This document shows, one piece after another, positions 48,242-60,614 of a stretch of DNA of 64,000 bases; positions within the stretch are counted from its first letter, which is position 1, and every line of letters begins with the position of its first letter. This stretch comes from Capitella teleta (Eukaryota; Annelida; Polychaeta; Capitellidae), in assembly GCA_000328365.1 (NCBI GenBank), contig KB311659.1, forward strand, positions 339,610 through 403,609, given 5' to 3'. Below the pieces are notes generated by a model. It worked only from the letters and a program-made list of their open reading frames with translations. It was not told where the DNA came from and made no database searches. A program made the translations under genes and the position numbers.

Positions 48242-49739
48242 TATGTGTTACGGAGTAGTATTCACCTATATATGTGTAAGAAGATACAATTACACAAGGC
48301 TTATGTTGCATGTGGCGCTGCTATTGTGCCAGTTGGATTTATTCCTTATTTAGTGCGTTATGATTGAGTCAGTTCTTTGCAGAATGATAGGAAACGTTAT
48401 GATTGGGCTGAGGTCTACTCATCGGATTCTGCTTGATGCAGCTTACCTTTGAGAAGTAATTATTTTGAGGTGCAATTCAGACCTTGGTTATCCAGTGTTG
48501 GTGATTGAAATACTCCAATTAATGCACCAATGTCAATCCTTTTTGTTCCTTTTGATCTGATAGTTTATATAACATTATCCATCCAAAGATAACACTTTTT
48601 ACATTTATATACCTTCACAATTGTACTCGCTTCACGTCTGACGTTTCGTAGCTTTATGAACTTGAATATCTTACTATGACAGTCTGGTCTGATATTTAAC
48701 TTATTATTATTTGGCTCTAGGTTTCTGCATAGACTACTATGACTTGCAGTTTAGGCCACATCACCCAAGTAGCAGCACTCCAAAATCCGAATACAGGTGT
48801 GAACCACGCTTATTTTGATAGCGCAGATATATGTAAATGATGATTATTGTATCCAGAATATCGTCAGTGGTATTGGTCTCTGATGATGCGTGTATAGATT
48901 AGTGAAATCCTGAATTTGTATTTTCAAGTCAATTTCATTGAAGTGCCAGAAAAGAAGAACGCACCTACACACATAAGCTACAAGAAGGTGTAAAAATTAA
49001 TATTGGTTTTTTGTTTTTTTGTTTTTTTTTGTTTTTGTTTTTATTCATCATTCAAAGTTGAAACCAACATTCACTAGCAATAATATTAATTATTACGTAC
49101 ATATTATCAAAGAAATTCTTATAGTGCAATGCATACAATGCAAGGTGACAATTAATATTAAATTTTAGGGTACATTGAAAATATACAGTTTTTTTTTTTA
49201 ACTCTCTTTACCTGAATAGAGCCAAATATGAGCCTCACACACTGTGTTGTACCTTATGATCCCCTTGTACTCATGGAGTTCAAATAAGTACCCTTAAGTA
49301 CCCTTAACTTAACTACCGTACTGTAGAGTACAAATCTAGACCATGTCACTTTCTCTAGTTGTCTGTGCGTGTGCTCTGAATCCGTTGAAGAGCGGCTACC
49401 ACCTTCTATTCACACGTGGCTTCGCTGCTTAGATGACGCATGGGTTATGTTTTATCGTCATATTATGTGTTCTGTGGCACATTCGCTTCACCTGACTATG
49501 ATACACAGTGCCATTTATATGCGATTATATTATGTGAGCTGGCTAGTTACAAAACAGAGAAAAATATGAATCATAGTTCTTAGATTATCAAGCATTCCCT
49601 ACTGACAGAGTTACCTGACATAATTATTACCACCATAAGACTAAATGTAGTTTCTACTAACCGGAGCAGAATGTTTTCGTGAGTCTGGAATTTAACTTGT
49701 AATTGCAATCTTAATACTTCATATGCGTAAGCATTAAAT
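48242..49739. other. Intergenic, nothing recognised
   Basis: AT-rich sequence with a (T)nG run at about 49003-49042 and the duplicated word AAGTACCCTTAAGTACCCTT at 49287-49306. Confidence 0.4.
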
Positions 49740-49801
49740 ATTTTAGCAGTCGTCAATTATTCATAGACTGCTGCTAAAATTAAGAAAAAAAAAAAAAAAA
49801 A
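49740..49801. repeat. Short hairpin followed by poly-A
   Basis: ATTTTAGCAG at 49740-49749 pairs perfectly with CTGCTAAAAT at 49771-49780 across a roughly 20-base loop. A second possible register uses GACTGCT. A run of about 17 A bases follows at 49785. It may be a transposon remnant; no function can be assigned. Confidence 0.45.
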
Positions 49802-49982
49802 CTCCGTTTTGACAATATGTTTTATTCGTGTTTATTCATATTCTGGTTTGAAATGCTTGGGCACAACTTAAACATTTATCTCATGAAAAATGTTAGATGA
49901 GTGTTTCCGAAACTGCTATTCAAAGTACAGACTCACAAACAACGTTAATCGATACTGAAAGCGCCTGTAACCAATACTGATG

Positions 49983-50369
49983 TCATACTTCGCCACTCTG
50001 TACCCTAGAATAATCCATTGTACTTGTCGTTTTCACTCCAAGTCTCCCATTTGCACAGCTCTTCACTTTGACCTCCATTCTACAGATGACCGGGCTGGAT
50101 GGCTGTATATCTTTCCCGTCGCTTGTAATTCGGTTCAAAGGCACGCTGACTTCAGCTTTTGGTCTTTGCATGCCAGTGGCACTACTGACTAGCGGACAGT
50201 TCTTGGTCCGGCAAGGTCCGTGCTGGGACCGCACTTGCATTCGGTGTGCGTTGGCGGTACCACCAGGAGTCAGTGCAGTTTTTTCGGTGTATCCCTGAGA
50301 AAACTCGCTCTGCCATCGCATATTAGGATTAGTGTGAGCTGCTCTGCCTCGACATAACAACAGCAGCAA
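49983..50369 (-). other. G+C-richer hydrophilic 128-codon open stretch after the receptor exon
   Basis: The stretch directly downstream of the receptor exon is visibly richer in G+C and open for 128 codons in a different frame from the receptor (for example ...GPCRTKNCPLVSSATGMQRP). It is hydrophilic, with no TM5-like segment, so it does not continue the receptor. It overlaps the end of the receptor frame by about 100 bp. The plus strand is also open for 76 codons here. The origin is unclear. Confidence 0.15.
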
Positions 50370-51045
50370 CTGCTATGCAAGTTGATGATGAACAGAAGAA
50401 TGAAGACTCCGACTATGACTGACACAGCTCTACGCCTGTTGCACATTGATGGAGCCTTCAGTGGCATACACACTGCAATCCAACGCTCCACAGTCATAGC
50501 AATGATCAACCACACAGAATAATCGCTCACAGTGTAACCAAGAACATTGATAGTCTTACAGATCCACACCGCGTGGTCTCTAACATCTTTTCCAGTCAAG
50601 GCACCAACCCAGAGTCTCAGTAATCCTATGTACAGAACCAGGATATCGGTCATCGAGAGAACTGCCAGGTAGGTGTAGGTAGACAGCCTCCGCATTGACT
50701 TCCTTGTCAGGATTATAAAGTTCAGAACATTGCCTATCGTTCCTATGATCAGCATGATTGGAGGGATGAAAAGCAGGAGGTTCTTGTGAAGTCTGAACGC
50801 CTCGAATTGCATCATCTCTTCTTCATACCCTTTGTTTAATATGGGGTTGTTACCAGCACATTCAGCAGACTGTATAAAACACATGAGATCGTCCTCGTGC
50901 TCGATGCCAATCTGCTTGAAAAGAGCTGCTTTATCAGAGTCTGACAAGCCACTGATTGTTTGAAATAAGGCGGTTAAATTGAGACTGTTCGATTGAGAGT
51001 TTCCAATGTCCATTCCCGTCTCCATGATGATAGTCAAGTTGCCCT
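50270..51045 (-). CDS. Rhodopsin-family peptide GPCR, exon covering N-terminus to TM4 (truncated)
   Basis: A class A receptor of the FMRFamide-receptor/GPR139-like type, expected at the plasma membrane and signalling through G proteins. The exon begins after an acceptor (TTTGTTTATTTTCAG ending at 51046), and the first ATG in frame is at 51023-51025. Counting from that Met: an acidic N-terminus with one NLT glycosylation site (residue 16); TM1 about 82-106 with GNVLNF (Asn 99); TM2 about 118-140 with LSMTD (Asp 127); Cys 156 at the start of TM3; ERW at 180-182 in place of DRY, followed by IAVCMPLKA; TM4 about 201-216, ending FIINLH near 50375. Receptor similarity then stops. The frame runs on through a Cys-rich, non-membrane tail to a stop at 50270, with no strong GT donor. 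No TM5-TM7 could be found further left. It may be a truncated pseudogene or a host gene with a missed distant exon. Confidence 0.85.
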
Positions 51046-51097
51046 CTGAAAATAAACAAAATAATATAGTAAATTTCAGGCAGGAGTAAGAAGACAA

Positions 51098-52339
51098 AGA
51101 TCACGTTGTTTTAGAAAGCTCTCAGATATGTTAAAGCCTCATCATTACATCAGCAGGCTTTCATTTGCAAGCGCATTTGGCTGCTCAAAGGACACAAATG
51201 ATGGTCAGTTTGTCTATAGGGACGCCCGAGTAAAAAGGGTAGGTGACCTTCAAAGTGGATGACTCGGTTGTCAAGAGGATTTGCTCCTCTGAAACGTGTA
51301 GGTTTGCCTGCTTTGAGTTAACGATAAACATTTCAGTTCCTGAATTATGAAATCTAGCGAAATTTATGATCTGCAATTGTTTATCTTTATGAGGTGGATT
51401 AAACATGACGTCATTTGCAATTCAGTGATCCGATCAATCATTGTTTCCACAACGTTATATAATTTTTGCTTGATTGGGTTTTGTTTTATTTCATCTGCAA
51501 GAGACATCTTACATCGAAGTTGCGTCGCACATCCGCGAGCACCAAAGATAATAACATTACGAGACAGGGTTCTGTATTATTGAAACATAACCCCAGGTAA
51601 CACAGGTCAGAACCGTCAGGTAGATTGATTAAAGTCCTTTTGATTCTGACACATGACGCTTTGTTAACTTACATAGAAGACACAGTTAGTGCGTTATGAA
51701 CGCACACAGAATGAAACACATCTGTGATGACAATAACAGAAAGTCATAACGTGATTCAAACGTTATGATAGCTCAATAAGAATGTCATTCACATATATAG
51801 TGGAGTATGGTATTTTCAACACTGACTGCGCTCTCTAGTAAAACCCCAGCCTCCTTCAATTGAAACACCATGAACATGTATGGCAGTGTTCAGTTTATAA
51901 AATGGTTGTGATCTTAACTTAACATCCAAGAAAACCCAAGAAAGTTTGCGATAGGTGAGAATTTGTTTTCATTCTGCTCCATTTGATCATCACTAATTAC
52001 TCTAGCTTAAAATGCATTCGCAGGGAAACGGAAGGAAGCCAACGCCTGTATGATTTTGTTTGATATGAAGGTTCAGAGAACTTCAAAACTTGGAGAACAG
52101 GAAAATAACACATTGCCTGTACACGCTCTGTACGTGCGCCGACTTGTTATTGGCTAATTTTTATTTAGTTAGGTATGTTTAGATACAAAGGTCACTAAAT
52201 AAGCCAGTTTTGTATATTTATAGATTTCCGGGTTAAACAACCATGCCAACAACATCCCACATTGTTGCTTGGCAAGGCTTGGAAAACTCCTACCAAACAA
52301 TGACCTGTTTAAATTTTAGCAATAAAAAATAAAATAGAT
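51098..52339. other. Sequence upstream of the receptor exon, nothing recognised
   Basis: Expected to be intron or upstream region of the receptor gene on the minus strand. No convincing first exon or promoter could be picked out. Confidence 0.35.
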
Positions 52340-52600
52340 TTTTTTTTAATTTATAATTTTTAATTTTTTTTTTTTTTGGGGGGGGGGGGGACGGCTCTTT
52401 AAGCCGAATGCTCACGTCGGTCAGCTCACAACGCCGAACTCGCAAGGGTTATATGGTTATGAGGACTTATGAGTCATAAGGTATATGAGTGGGATCGGCT
52501 CACACGTCCGTATTTCCAAGTCCGAATTCATAAGGGTTATGATTTAGGGTGAGGGACTCAGGTTCAGGTTATGGTTAAGGACTTATATACTTTTACATTG
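52340..52600. repeat. Poly-T/poly-G tract and internally repeated block
   Basis: A run of about 13 T is followed directly by about 13 G (about 52365-52390). Two related units then lie about 93 bp apart, CGCCGAACTCGCAAGGGTTAT near 52428 and AGTCCGAATTCATAAGGGTTAT near 52520, with CGGCTCACA-like words between them. The second unit runs into TTTAGGGTGAGGG, faintly telomere-like but not a telomeric array. Confidence 0.6.
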
Positions 52601-54638
52601 TATGTATATGCTTTACGGACGTGTGAACATTCGACCTATCAACCCCATGCCATATTTTTTAGCCTTATTCATTGGCTAGTATCCAGTCTATACTCCGCTT
52701 CTGTTTGCATGCCTGACCACATTATGTCAGTGGCATTGAGTACCATCTTCTCAGATGTCTCAATTTGAAATTCACTAGCTTTTAATTCTACACAGGCTTA
52801 CAATGCGAGGCAGTCACTGAGATACACATGTACATCAGTCAACAAAAGGCTCAAGGGACAACCCTAATCGGGTCAGATTAGGACCTATATCACAGAAGCG
52901 CAGCTGGAACTTCAATTATGTCGACCAAGCAAATCCCACAGAGCTGATCCAGAGCAATAATTACACCTCTTCGGGGAATTTTTTTTAGCGCTGGTTGCCA
53001 CGCTTGCTTTGCTAGATAACGCACAAAGAATTGCACAACGCGATCAAAGACGAAGTGGAGGGATAAAATAACAGCGTCTGGTATTTCAGCATTGCATGTC
53101 TACTGTATTACGGTGCATTTCTCAGATAATCAATGTTATGTCATCGTTGAATTCGTGATTATAGGCGGGGAGGGAGAACAAGATGCAGCTGTTTGTCATT
53201 GAGCCCTTCACAAAAGATCGAAATATGATATCGTTGGAAAACAATGTGCTTGCTTTAGTCATCGAGGAATGGCTATAGAAAACTGAAAGACAATGAGCTT
53301 AAGAAACAAAAAATATTATTATTATATCGGCCAGAATGAGCAGTTTTTAAACTGGCTGGAATCTGAGGAAAAACCATATCGTGCCTTGACACGGTTTGTT
53401 ACAAGCATTTGAAATAAATAATACCATTTCAATACACAGCTTGCATTCTATAAAATTATGATGACCGCTCACTGTCCAATATTGTTATTAGTAATTATTG
53501 TGACATCAGCTTGGAGATGAGACATGGATGCATGTCTTCTAGTAAGCATCATTATCCTCGATTACGATGCCATAGCATGAACATGATATACCCTGCGAGT
53601 AATTCAGATGACCAGGTATCTGAAGCGACAAGGGGCCTGTTAAGAACAGTTGTTGCAAATATACTCCATAATGAGACTTTGGCTGTTGCATTACGTCAAC
53701 ACCAACAACACAAAACACTTTAATTTGAAGGTTCTTACACATGTGCCAATCAGTGCACCTCATGAGCCCAGGTAAGTCACAAACATGGGCGTTAACCTAA
53801 CACACACATATGGTCTCCTCGGAAGTGTGGTGTGACAGGAACACAGGCAGACGCACAAAAATAACCTCCTATTGGATTACAAGTCATTTCTTTTCTTGTT
53901 ATCTCTTAATAAGCTCTTTTGCATTTATGCTAAGACAGACATAACAAAAATACCAATGTACATACATGACTTGTGTACCCATTCGTAGCAGAGTGGGGTA
54001 GCAGCCATCTTAGTTGAGAGTAGCAATTCAAATGTTGTTGTCTCTGAGAAATGAAACGTGTAATGCAAGGTCATAGTATATTGCTGATCAGTGAACCCTT
54101 GACCAATACATGGTTATGCATCTGATTTGAGAAAACACAAATCAACTGTAAGAGCGAGAAGTCGTATTATGAGCCTTGGCACACGTGTTGTATTAGGTTG
54201 AAAACCCTTTGATCTCTCGTAGCACACATGATGGAGACCACATGCAAACCAGTTTACACCAACCATCATGGAAATCAGAAGTGTACTTCCAAACCTGGCT
54301 ATTCAACCTAAAACACATTTGTAAATAGTTTAACCGAACAATCATGTGGACCCAATCATATTTACAACTATTACATCGGGTAAAACACCACGTAAGATTT
54401 TTTTTTCTTTTGCATTCCTGGAAATGTATACAATTACCATTATCACACATATTAGATCCTCATGTATGTGGGTTTTGATAATACCCTCTCCCCACTAAAC
54501 CCCTCTTCGTCTCTCCTGCACAATCCTTTTCGCAAATTGGCATCAACTATTCTCCGGTTGAATCGATTGAATTTACAAAGGCGTCACATAAACGACAGGA
54601 TTAGCTGATCTGCTTGAGTAGGTGCATGCAGAGTGAGG
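52601..54638. other. Intergenic, nothing recognised
   Basis: AT-rich sequence. A frame at 53511-53723 (ATRGLLRTVVANILHNETL within it) has fair composition but no splice-site or family support. Confidence 0.35.
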
Positions 54639-54845
54639 TCAATGCCCCCTCTCGCAATGAGGCAGGTCAACCGAGGTTACATTTTCGAATCTATGACTAA
54701 TGCTTTGAGTGTATGCCTCGGCACGCCGCCCTCGAGTTGTTGGATAATGGCTCCTTCGATAGTAAGGTGATGGTAATGAAGCATGCGCCAATCTGGGCTT
54801 CAACTCCCGGAAGCCGGACTCCAGGGTTTTGTGCTTGACGTGCAT
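54639..54845. other. CpG- and G+C-rich block
   Basis: About 200 bp clearly richer in G+C and CpG than the surroundings, with GCATGCGCCAAT at 54782-54793 (NRF1-like half site joined to a CCAAT box). The minus strand is open for 68 codons (RELKPRLAHASLPSPYYRR). It could be a promoter/first-exon remnant or part of an unidentified repeat. Confidence 0.2.
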
Positions 54846-56992
54846 ATCCTCCTCTGGTTCTTTTTATTTTGGTTGTTTTTAGCTGTTTATATTTTTTTAT
54901 CCAGTTTCCCTGGTTATAGGACCTCCAAGGTGAGAAGTATGTCCTCTGTGAGCTGTGATCACGAGCAGTGCATCCACGTTTAATGGAACAATCATTAAGA
55001 CGATGACAACACCATGTTTGTCAAAATCAAGAACCCTGTTCTAGATCTGTATGGATAATGTCATTGAATTAATGTAAAACATGATAGCCAACAAGTAACA
55101 TTGACGTTACCCATGATGTTCACTACACACGCTATGTACACAACTCCTGTATACCACCAGCATAAGTGAGTGATTTGGTGCTTACCCCAACTTGAAAAGC
55201 ACATAACATAGTACACATATAGGACTATCAATTATTATTAAGAAGCCAATATAACCAAAACTAAAAATTGTGTGTGAAATTGAGTTGCCATAGAAACGCA
55301 TGACATCTGGCCCGAATTCAATTGCATTCAACATCTTACCCACAGGCATTAGAGTAGACTTGAAGCCGTTTTTGACCTTCAGGAAAGGTCCTTACCCAGA
55401 TGGGACCTCGCAGGGGTAATACCTTCTAATCCCCTTGGGTTTCAATGCAGTTGATAGAGTATTATCTAGTGTCCCGTGAGTGAGCGGGTGAGATGATGAC
55501 CGAGGTCCTCAATCAAGAATAGAATAAATTTACTACAGAACTGGAGCCACAGGTGGGTAATGCTTTTACTGAGGCGACTAAGGAGTCATTAATGAGCCGA
55601 AATTGTACATTAGCCAACACCAAGAGAGTGTAGGGAACATCAACGTACTCCTAACACACATTACTAGCTTCTCTTTGACGTGATTGATTAGTAATGATAC
55701 AAAACCAAGGAACGTCATCAGCGCACTGGGAATTTATACTTCCAGCTTCCACAACAGACACAGTACAGATCGTTTTTGTCCACTGACCGGCAAAACGGAA
55801 ATTGCGATGTAGCATAATGTGACCATCAGAGGAAATTGACTTTTTTCACTCGATATGATAGGCAAATACGCACCTGGCAGAGGGCGGTACGCGTGGAGAC
55901 TGCTTCTTCGGACAGGGATTTAGCTCATCAAGGTATATATATAGCAGATGCATGCACACATTCAGTTTGATGTAACAATATTCATTGAGTTGTAACCAAT
56001 ACCATTTGGCAATTACCATTAGGGAGATTCTTTTATGCAAATGCCATTATGGTCTATTCTGTCAAGCTAAATATAGAAGTATGTTTGTCACCCCTTCAAG
56101 AGAGTCCATGTCATCCGAATCGAGCTATCAGATGATTCGAGTGACGCATGATACAAACCGCAATACGATATTTACCATTTGTAATCAACGAGTTTGTCAT
56201 CGATCTAATTTACTATTTTGATTGACACGATGTAAGTGTGTGTTTTAAATGACTAATTACCAACATCAGCAAAGTAAACATAATGCTAGATTGAGTACAT
56301 TATGCAAAAAAAAAACCCTCAATAAATCATATAATGATTTGATATAATGTTTTACTACGTTGTATTATGTATCAGTTGTTAGCATGTTTGAAACGCAACC
56401 AACTTTAATCAATGCTCACATCTGAGCCGTGCGTTACTCTTACTGGCATATCCGGGTATTAACGAGTCAGGTTTCAATCTAATTAGTTTGCCTATTTGAG
56501 TTAATTATCAATTGTATACCTCAAGTCAATCGGGTTGCAAGCGTAGGTGAGTTATTTGCAAAGTAGTTCGTATGAAGCGGCTGGGTGCTAGCATAACAAT
56601 GCCGAGTGTTTTCTGTATCTGATTCGTTAAACAAGTGGGTTTGTTTTTCCCGTGCATTTGGGCCTTCAGTAAATTGAACGTTGTTTGTGAGCACTCCGAG
56701 AAACTAGCAAGATCATAAACACATGAAGCAATGCATAGTTATTAAACCACCCCACCCATTGTAAATATGCGCTTTGTTAGTTTATAGGATGTACTTTTGA
56801 TGGGCGTGACACGGACCACTGCAGACAGTTTTCCCTTTTACAGAGAGGCATGTCAATAAAAATCGAAGATCTATCTCGCGGTTGGGACGGATAAGCCACG
56901 GAAAGCAAGGATTCCCTTGCCAAGAATATTTCATCGATTTATTGCTAAATCTAATTGACTGGGAATTCACTTCAAAAAGCCACAATTTATCA
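54846..56992. other. Intergenic, nothing recognised
   Basis: AT-rich sequence with no shared repeats, MITE ends or convincing frames. Confidence 0.4.
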
Positions 56993-57311
56993 CTAGTATA
57001 AAGTGTGCACTTCGCTTTCCCCTGCTAGAACCAGTCTTATTACGACCACCCAGAGACAACTCTGGAGTGAATTCCCAGGAAGAAAAAAAAAAGGTCGCCA
57101 AGGATAGAACACCCTGGAGGACGCCATGAAGAAATGGGGTTTCGCGATTGCGTCCCATTCAAGAAACACAACGAAGTGCAATGAGTCGACTTCATCGCTT
57201 CTAGGAGAGGCGAGAGTCAGGATCAAATTGCCTTCGCGAATCATTTGCCTCGTTGGTTCTGGGGTTCAATGGTATTTTGAAACTCACTTCGATTCGCCAA
57301 TTGAAATGTGA
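56993..57311 (-). other. Coding-like patch, product unknown
   Basis: A G+C-richer patch. The minus strand is open for 83 codons from an ATG at about 57244 (MIREGNLILTLASPRSDEVD), with plausible amino-acid composition before a run of F/P encoded by a poly-A tract on the other strand. The plus strand is open for 61 codons over part of it. No domain is recognised. Confidence 0.15.
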
Positions 57312-59337
57312 GCTTAATTCGATAATTATCCATTGATGGTATCGTTGCCTGTTTTGATTTGTTGCATTTCGTCAAACTGTAATTGATTGTTTTATCAACT
57401 GGATTTTACGATAGTTGAATTAAATAGTGTTTCTTGTCGTGCACTTGCTAAAGTTCATAACTCTCACATTGCGAAATGATTACCTGTGTAAACATATGAC
57501 GGTGTTGGTTACCATAGCAATTACATATCGATGAAGGGTTGTCGCCTGTATTCACAATGGAGATAGCAACGATAGCAACGAAGGTATGATACTGATTACG
57601 CATGAGCATTTGAACTCAATGACTGGTTGACGCTCAGGTGCGTAAGGTACTACTTGCGATGTGTTATACTTAATTATTTAATTTGATTGTGGGCACTTTC
57701 ACTGATGACACTAATTGTGGGAATCATTCTATGTATGTGTACATTCCCCACGCAACTCCCTAATGCAAAATTCATATATATTATGCTTCCGACTTTCACA
57801 GTTGTCCACCACCTGAATACATCATCAGCTAATCAACTATACATGGATGTGCCATAATGAGCAGCTGCGAGTGACAGTTACATAAACACTTTATAAGTTA
57901 CATCACAGCGTGAGGCATACCATGTCACGCCATCAACTCATTAACGATATCAACAGATTCGACACGCATCCTAGGAACAAGAAATCTTGAGGCTCTAACG
58001 AGGCACACGGAAGTCTTACGTAATACCCTCATTACAATGATATAACCGGGTGAATCACCGTCTTCTCTTTCTAGAATGTCACTTTATCCTGTAGTTGCAT
58101 CACACTAGCATTCATCGTGTTCCATAAGATAGCAATTTGCACAATTGCTTCAACCAAACCATATGAAGTCCGTGTCAATAATTCTTGTCCTCAATATTCA
58201 AATCGTGATTTTTGTATTTTATTTTTTATTTGTATTTTTATTATTATTTTTTATTTTTTTACGTAAATGATTCTTAGTGGAATAGGATCACGATTCCTTT
58301 CACGCAAAATTGACACATACTTAAGAGGGAGAGAGCGAAGGAGAAAAAAGAAACCAAGCACTTTAATTCTGCTTGAAGACTTGTTCCGTGAGCGCAAATG
58401 CCTCAACATGGATTAGAACCAGGAAAGACGTGTGTAGGCAAAGTGAATAAGAGATTACTATTAACCTGGATCTAAATCCACTCCTCCGTGATATAGCCTT
58501 CTTCGGTGAACAAAGTGTTCCTCTTTTTAAGCCTTGGAGCATATACTGAAAAAGTCACAAACTGATCAAGCCGCCAAATGCATCGGTTTTAAGAAATTTG
58601 CAAGTAAAATTCGCTGGTTTTACATTATACTGAAGTATAGCATTCTGTCCAACAGCTGAATGAGTAAATAAGGCATTGCATTTCACGTACACTTCTTGAA
58701 TCTCCCAGGAATAAGATTATGCATGCAATTTGACAATATATATGCCTGCTGATCGTAACAACCTTGGCACGAAGATAGCTCTCGATTCCTTCGTTTGATG
58801 CTAGTGACGTCAATTACGGTTATATATAAGCAACAGCTCAGATTAAGGATGAAAGTTAAATTGATAAGACGGTTAATCATATTATATTTCCATCAAGCGA
58901 ATGATCGTCTTAATACTCCCACTGGCATATCCGTATAAGTATAGGTAATTATTACGACTAGGTAATTCCGTGGAAGAAGATAAACTCATGTTATGTCAAG
59001 AGTAAAAGTAAACAACTGCCATTTAACACTAGTAAGTATAAACTGATAACACAGGGCAAGACCAATAGACGTTTTATAAATATTAATTATGACCTTACCA
59101 TTAAGTTTTTACTCCAGCAGTAAAATAAGTATCCACGAAGTGTTCAATAACACCTCGACGAAGTGTTAAATAAACCAAATAAGAAGGGTAGACACCCACA
59201 CCAGGTGGCACCGTATATGTCTGAAAGGAAGTGTTCCCCCCTAGTATACTTATAACATCCCTTCTTTTGTAATTGATATCCGGTGTGTTTGGGGCATAAT
59301 GGCAGCCAACGGTATAATGGTGGGTTTCGTAAAATGT
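57312..59337. other. Intergenic, nothing recognised
   Basis: AT-rich sequence. A T-rich run of TTTTTAT units lies at about 58217-58260. Confidence 0.4.
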
Positions 59338-59340
59338 CAC

Positions 59341-59388
59341 GAAAAAAAAAAAAAAAAAAATAATAATAATAATAAAAAAAAAAAATAC
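59341..59388. repeat. Poly-A/(AAT)n tract
   Basis: A19 followed by (TAA)n and another A run; the long aromatic-rich frames on the opposite strand are artefacts of it. Confidence 0.9.
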
Positions 59389-59930
59389 ATAGCAAGATTT
59401 ACACCTCAATATTTGGCTTTTCTTTATCGATAATGCTTGTTAACCTAATATGATACTTGGTTTTATTAGATATAAAAACATACTATCTTTTCTCCAGTCG
59501 GGGCTTGCGCAAGGTTCTGTAGAGACGACCCCACTTCCTGAAAGCAATTCTGCTGCAAGCAAAAAATGTATTTGGCTGGACACCTTTGCGGGTATACGTG
59601 ACTGGGGATGTTAACATAATTGCATTCCCATTACCATGGCATGCACCCTCATTGAACTTTATGCTTTCATGGATCGATTGACTTACCTTACAGGTACACT
59701 TTGCTGGGACTACTGAAAAAAAGGCGATAACACAACATCAAAGGGGTGTATCTTTTGCCCTCGATGCATATTTTTTTCCGGTTGTATAAGAAGCAGGTTT
59801 CAAATGTGATGGGTGATGGGAATGCTGCTATTTTTATTTTATCATTATTTGTTTTTTTCATTTTTTAGGCCATGTTTTTAGATTTATTTGTAAGCAACGT
59901 CTGCTTCAACTTGATTGTTAAGAGCACAAA

Positions 59931-59974
59931 CCAGGTAACCAGGTAACCAGGTAACCAGGTAAACCAGGTAAGTT
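59931..59974 (+). repeat. Minisatellite of consensus 5' splice sites
   Basis: Four CCAGGTAA units in a row (8-bp period from 59931) are followed by ACCAGGTAAGT. Every unit contains CAG followed by GTAA, the core of the U1-paired 5' splice site, and the last is the full consensus CAG then GTAAGT. No coding exon is recognised upstream, so use as a donor is unproven. Confidence 0.85.
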
Positions 59975-60308
59975 TGCTTGCCTCTAAAACACTGATTGGA
60001 CGCGAAGATAGCGGACATCAACATCTCTACCGAGATCTAATTTACCTCCTTGTAGTTGTCTAGAACTTTAGCCAAAGCAATAATCTAAACTTTTACGAGA
60101 GTTACCAATTTAATTATTCAGCTTTCGTCTGAAAATACAAAACACTCAGTAAGCTTGATGACTTTTGGTACATACAAAATGTTTCACATAAGACGCGTTA
60201 AAGTTCACCAGCAAAACTTTCAAAAGAGACCTAAAATCTAAGGCCTTCACATGTACAATCGATGCCCATACAATGCAAGAACCAACAGAACAAGTTTAAT
60301 CACTTACG

Positions 60309-60600
60309 TGTTTTAAAAGCACAGTAGATAGTCAATAGTCCATTCAGAGAGTCAGCATTCCATTGCTGCCGCTTCAGCGTCGTTCGTCCGAATGAACGCG
60401 AGGCGTCGCATCGGTGTATAGACAGGAGTCTCTTCGGGGCCACTGTCGCCAGGGAGAGGCCATTCGAAGCATCGATGCCTCGCTGCCAATTAACTTTCTC
60501 TTGTACGGCGCAATTGTGTGGTGTAATTAGATCTCTGCTGACGTTCTTTCTTTGAAGCGAAGCTAGTACCGAATATGGTCGATGGGTGTGCTCGTGGGTC
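60309..60600 (-). other. CpG-rich candidate first exon
   Basis: On the minus strand, a block with many CpGs ends in AAAACAC followed by the strong donor GTAAGTG at about 60301-60308. The minus strand is open across the block up to the donor (for example TVAPKRLLSIHRCDASRSFG ... LLTIYCAFKT), but no single ATG is compelling. No TATA box stands out. The compositional island plus a consensus donor fits a 5' exon of a gene whose remaining exons lie to the left or are unrecognised. No family can be assigned. Confidence 0.3.
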
Positions 60601-60614
60601 TTTTTTTTTTTCAC

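Noticed and set aside
52530-52575. TTTAGGGTGAGGG-like words as an interstitial telomere array
   Set aside because: Only one or two degenerate units, with no tandem TTAGGG array.
53511-53723. A frame reading ATRGLLRTVVANILHNETL as an exon
   Set aside because: No acceptor or donor of quality and no recognised family; too short to separate from chance.
59101-59409. An aromatic-rich 102-codon frame
   Set aside because: Its core is the reverse of a poly-A/(AAT)n tract; the rest shows no protein-like composition.
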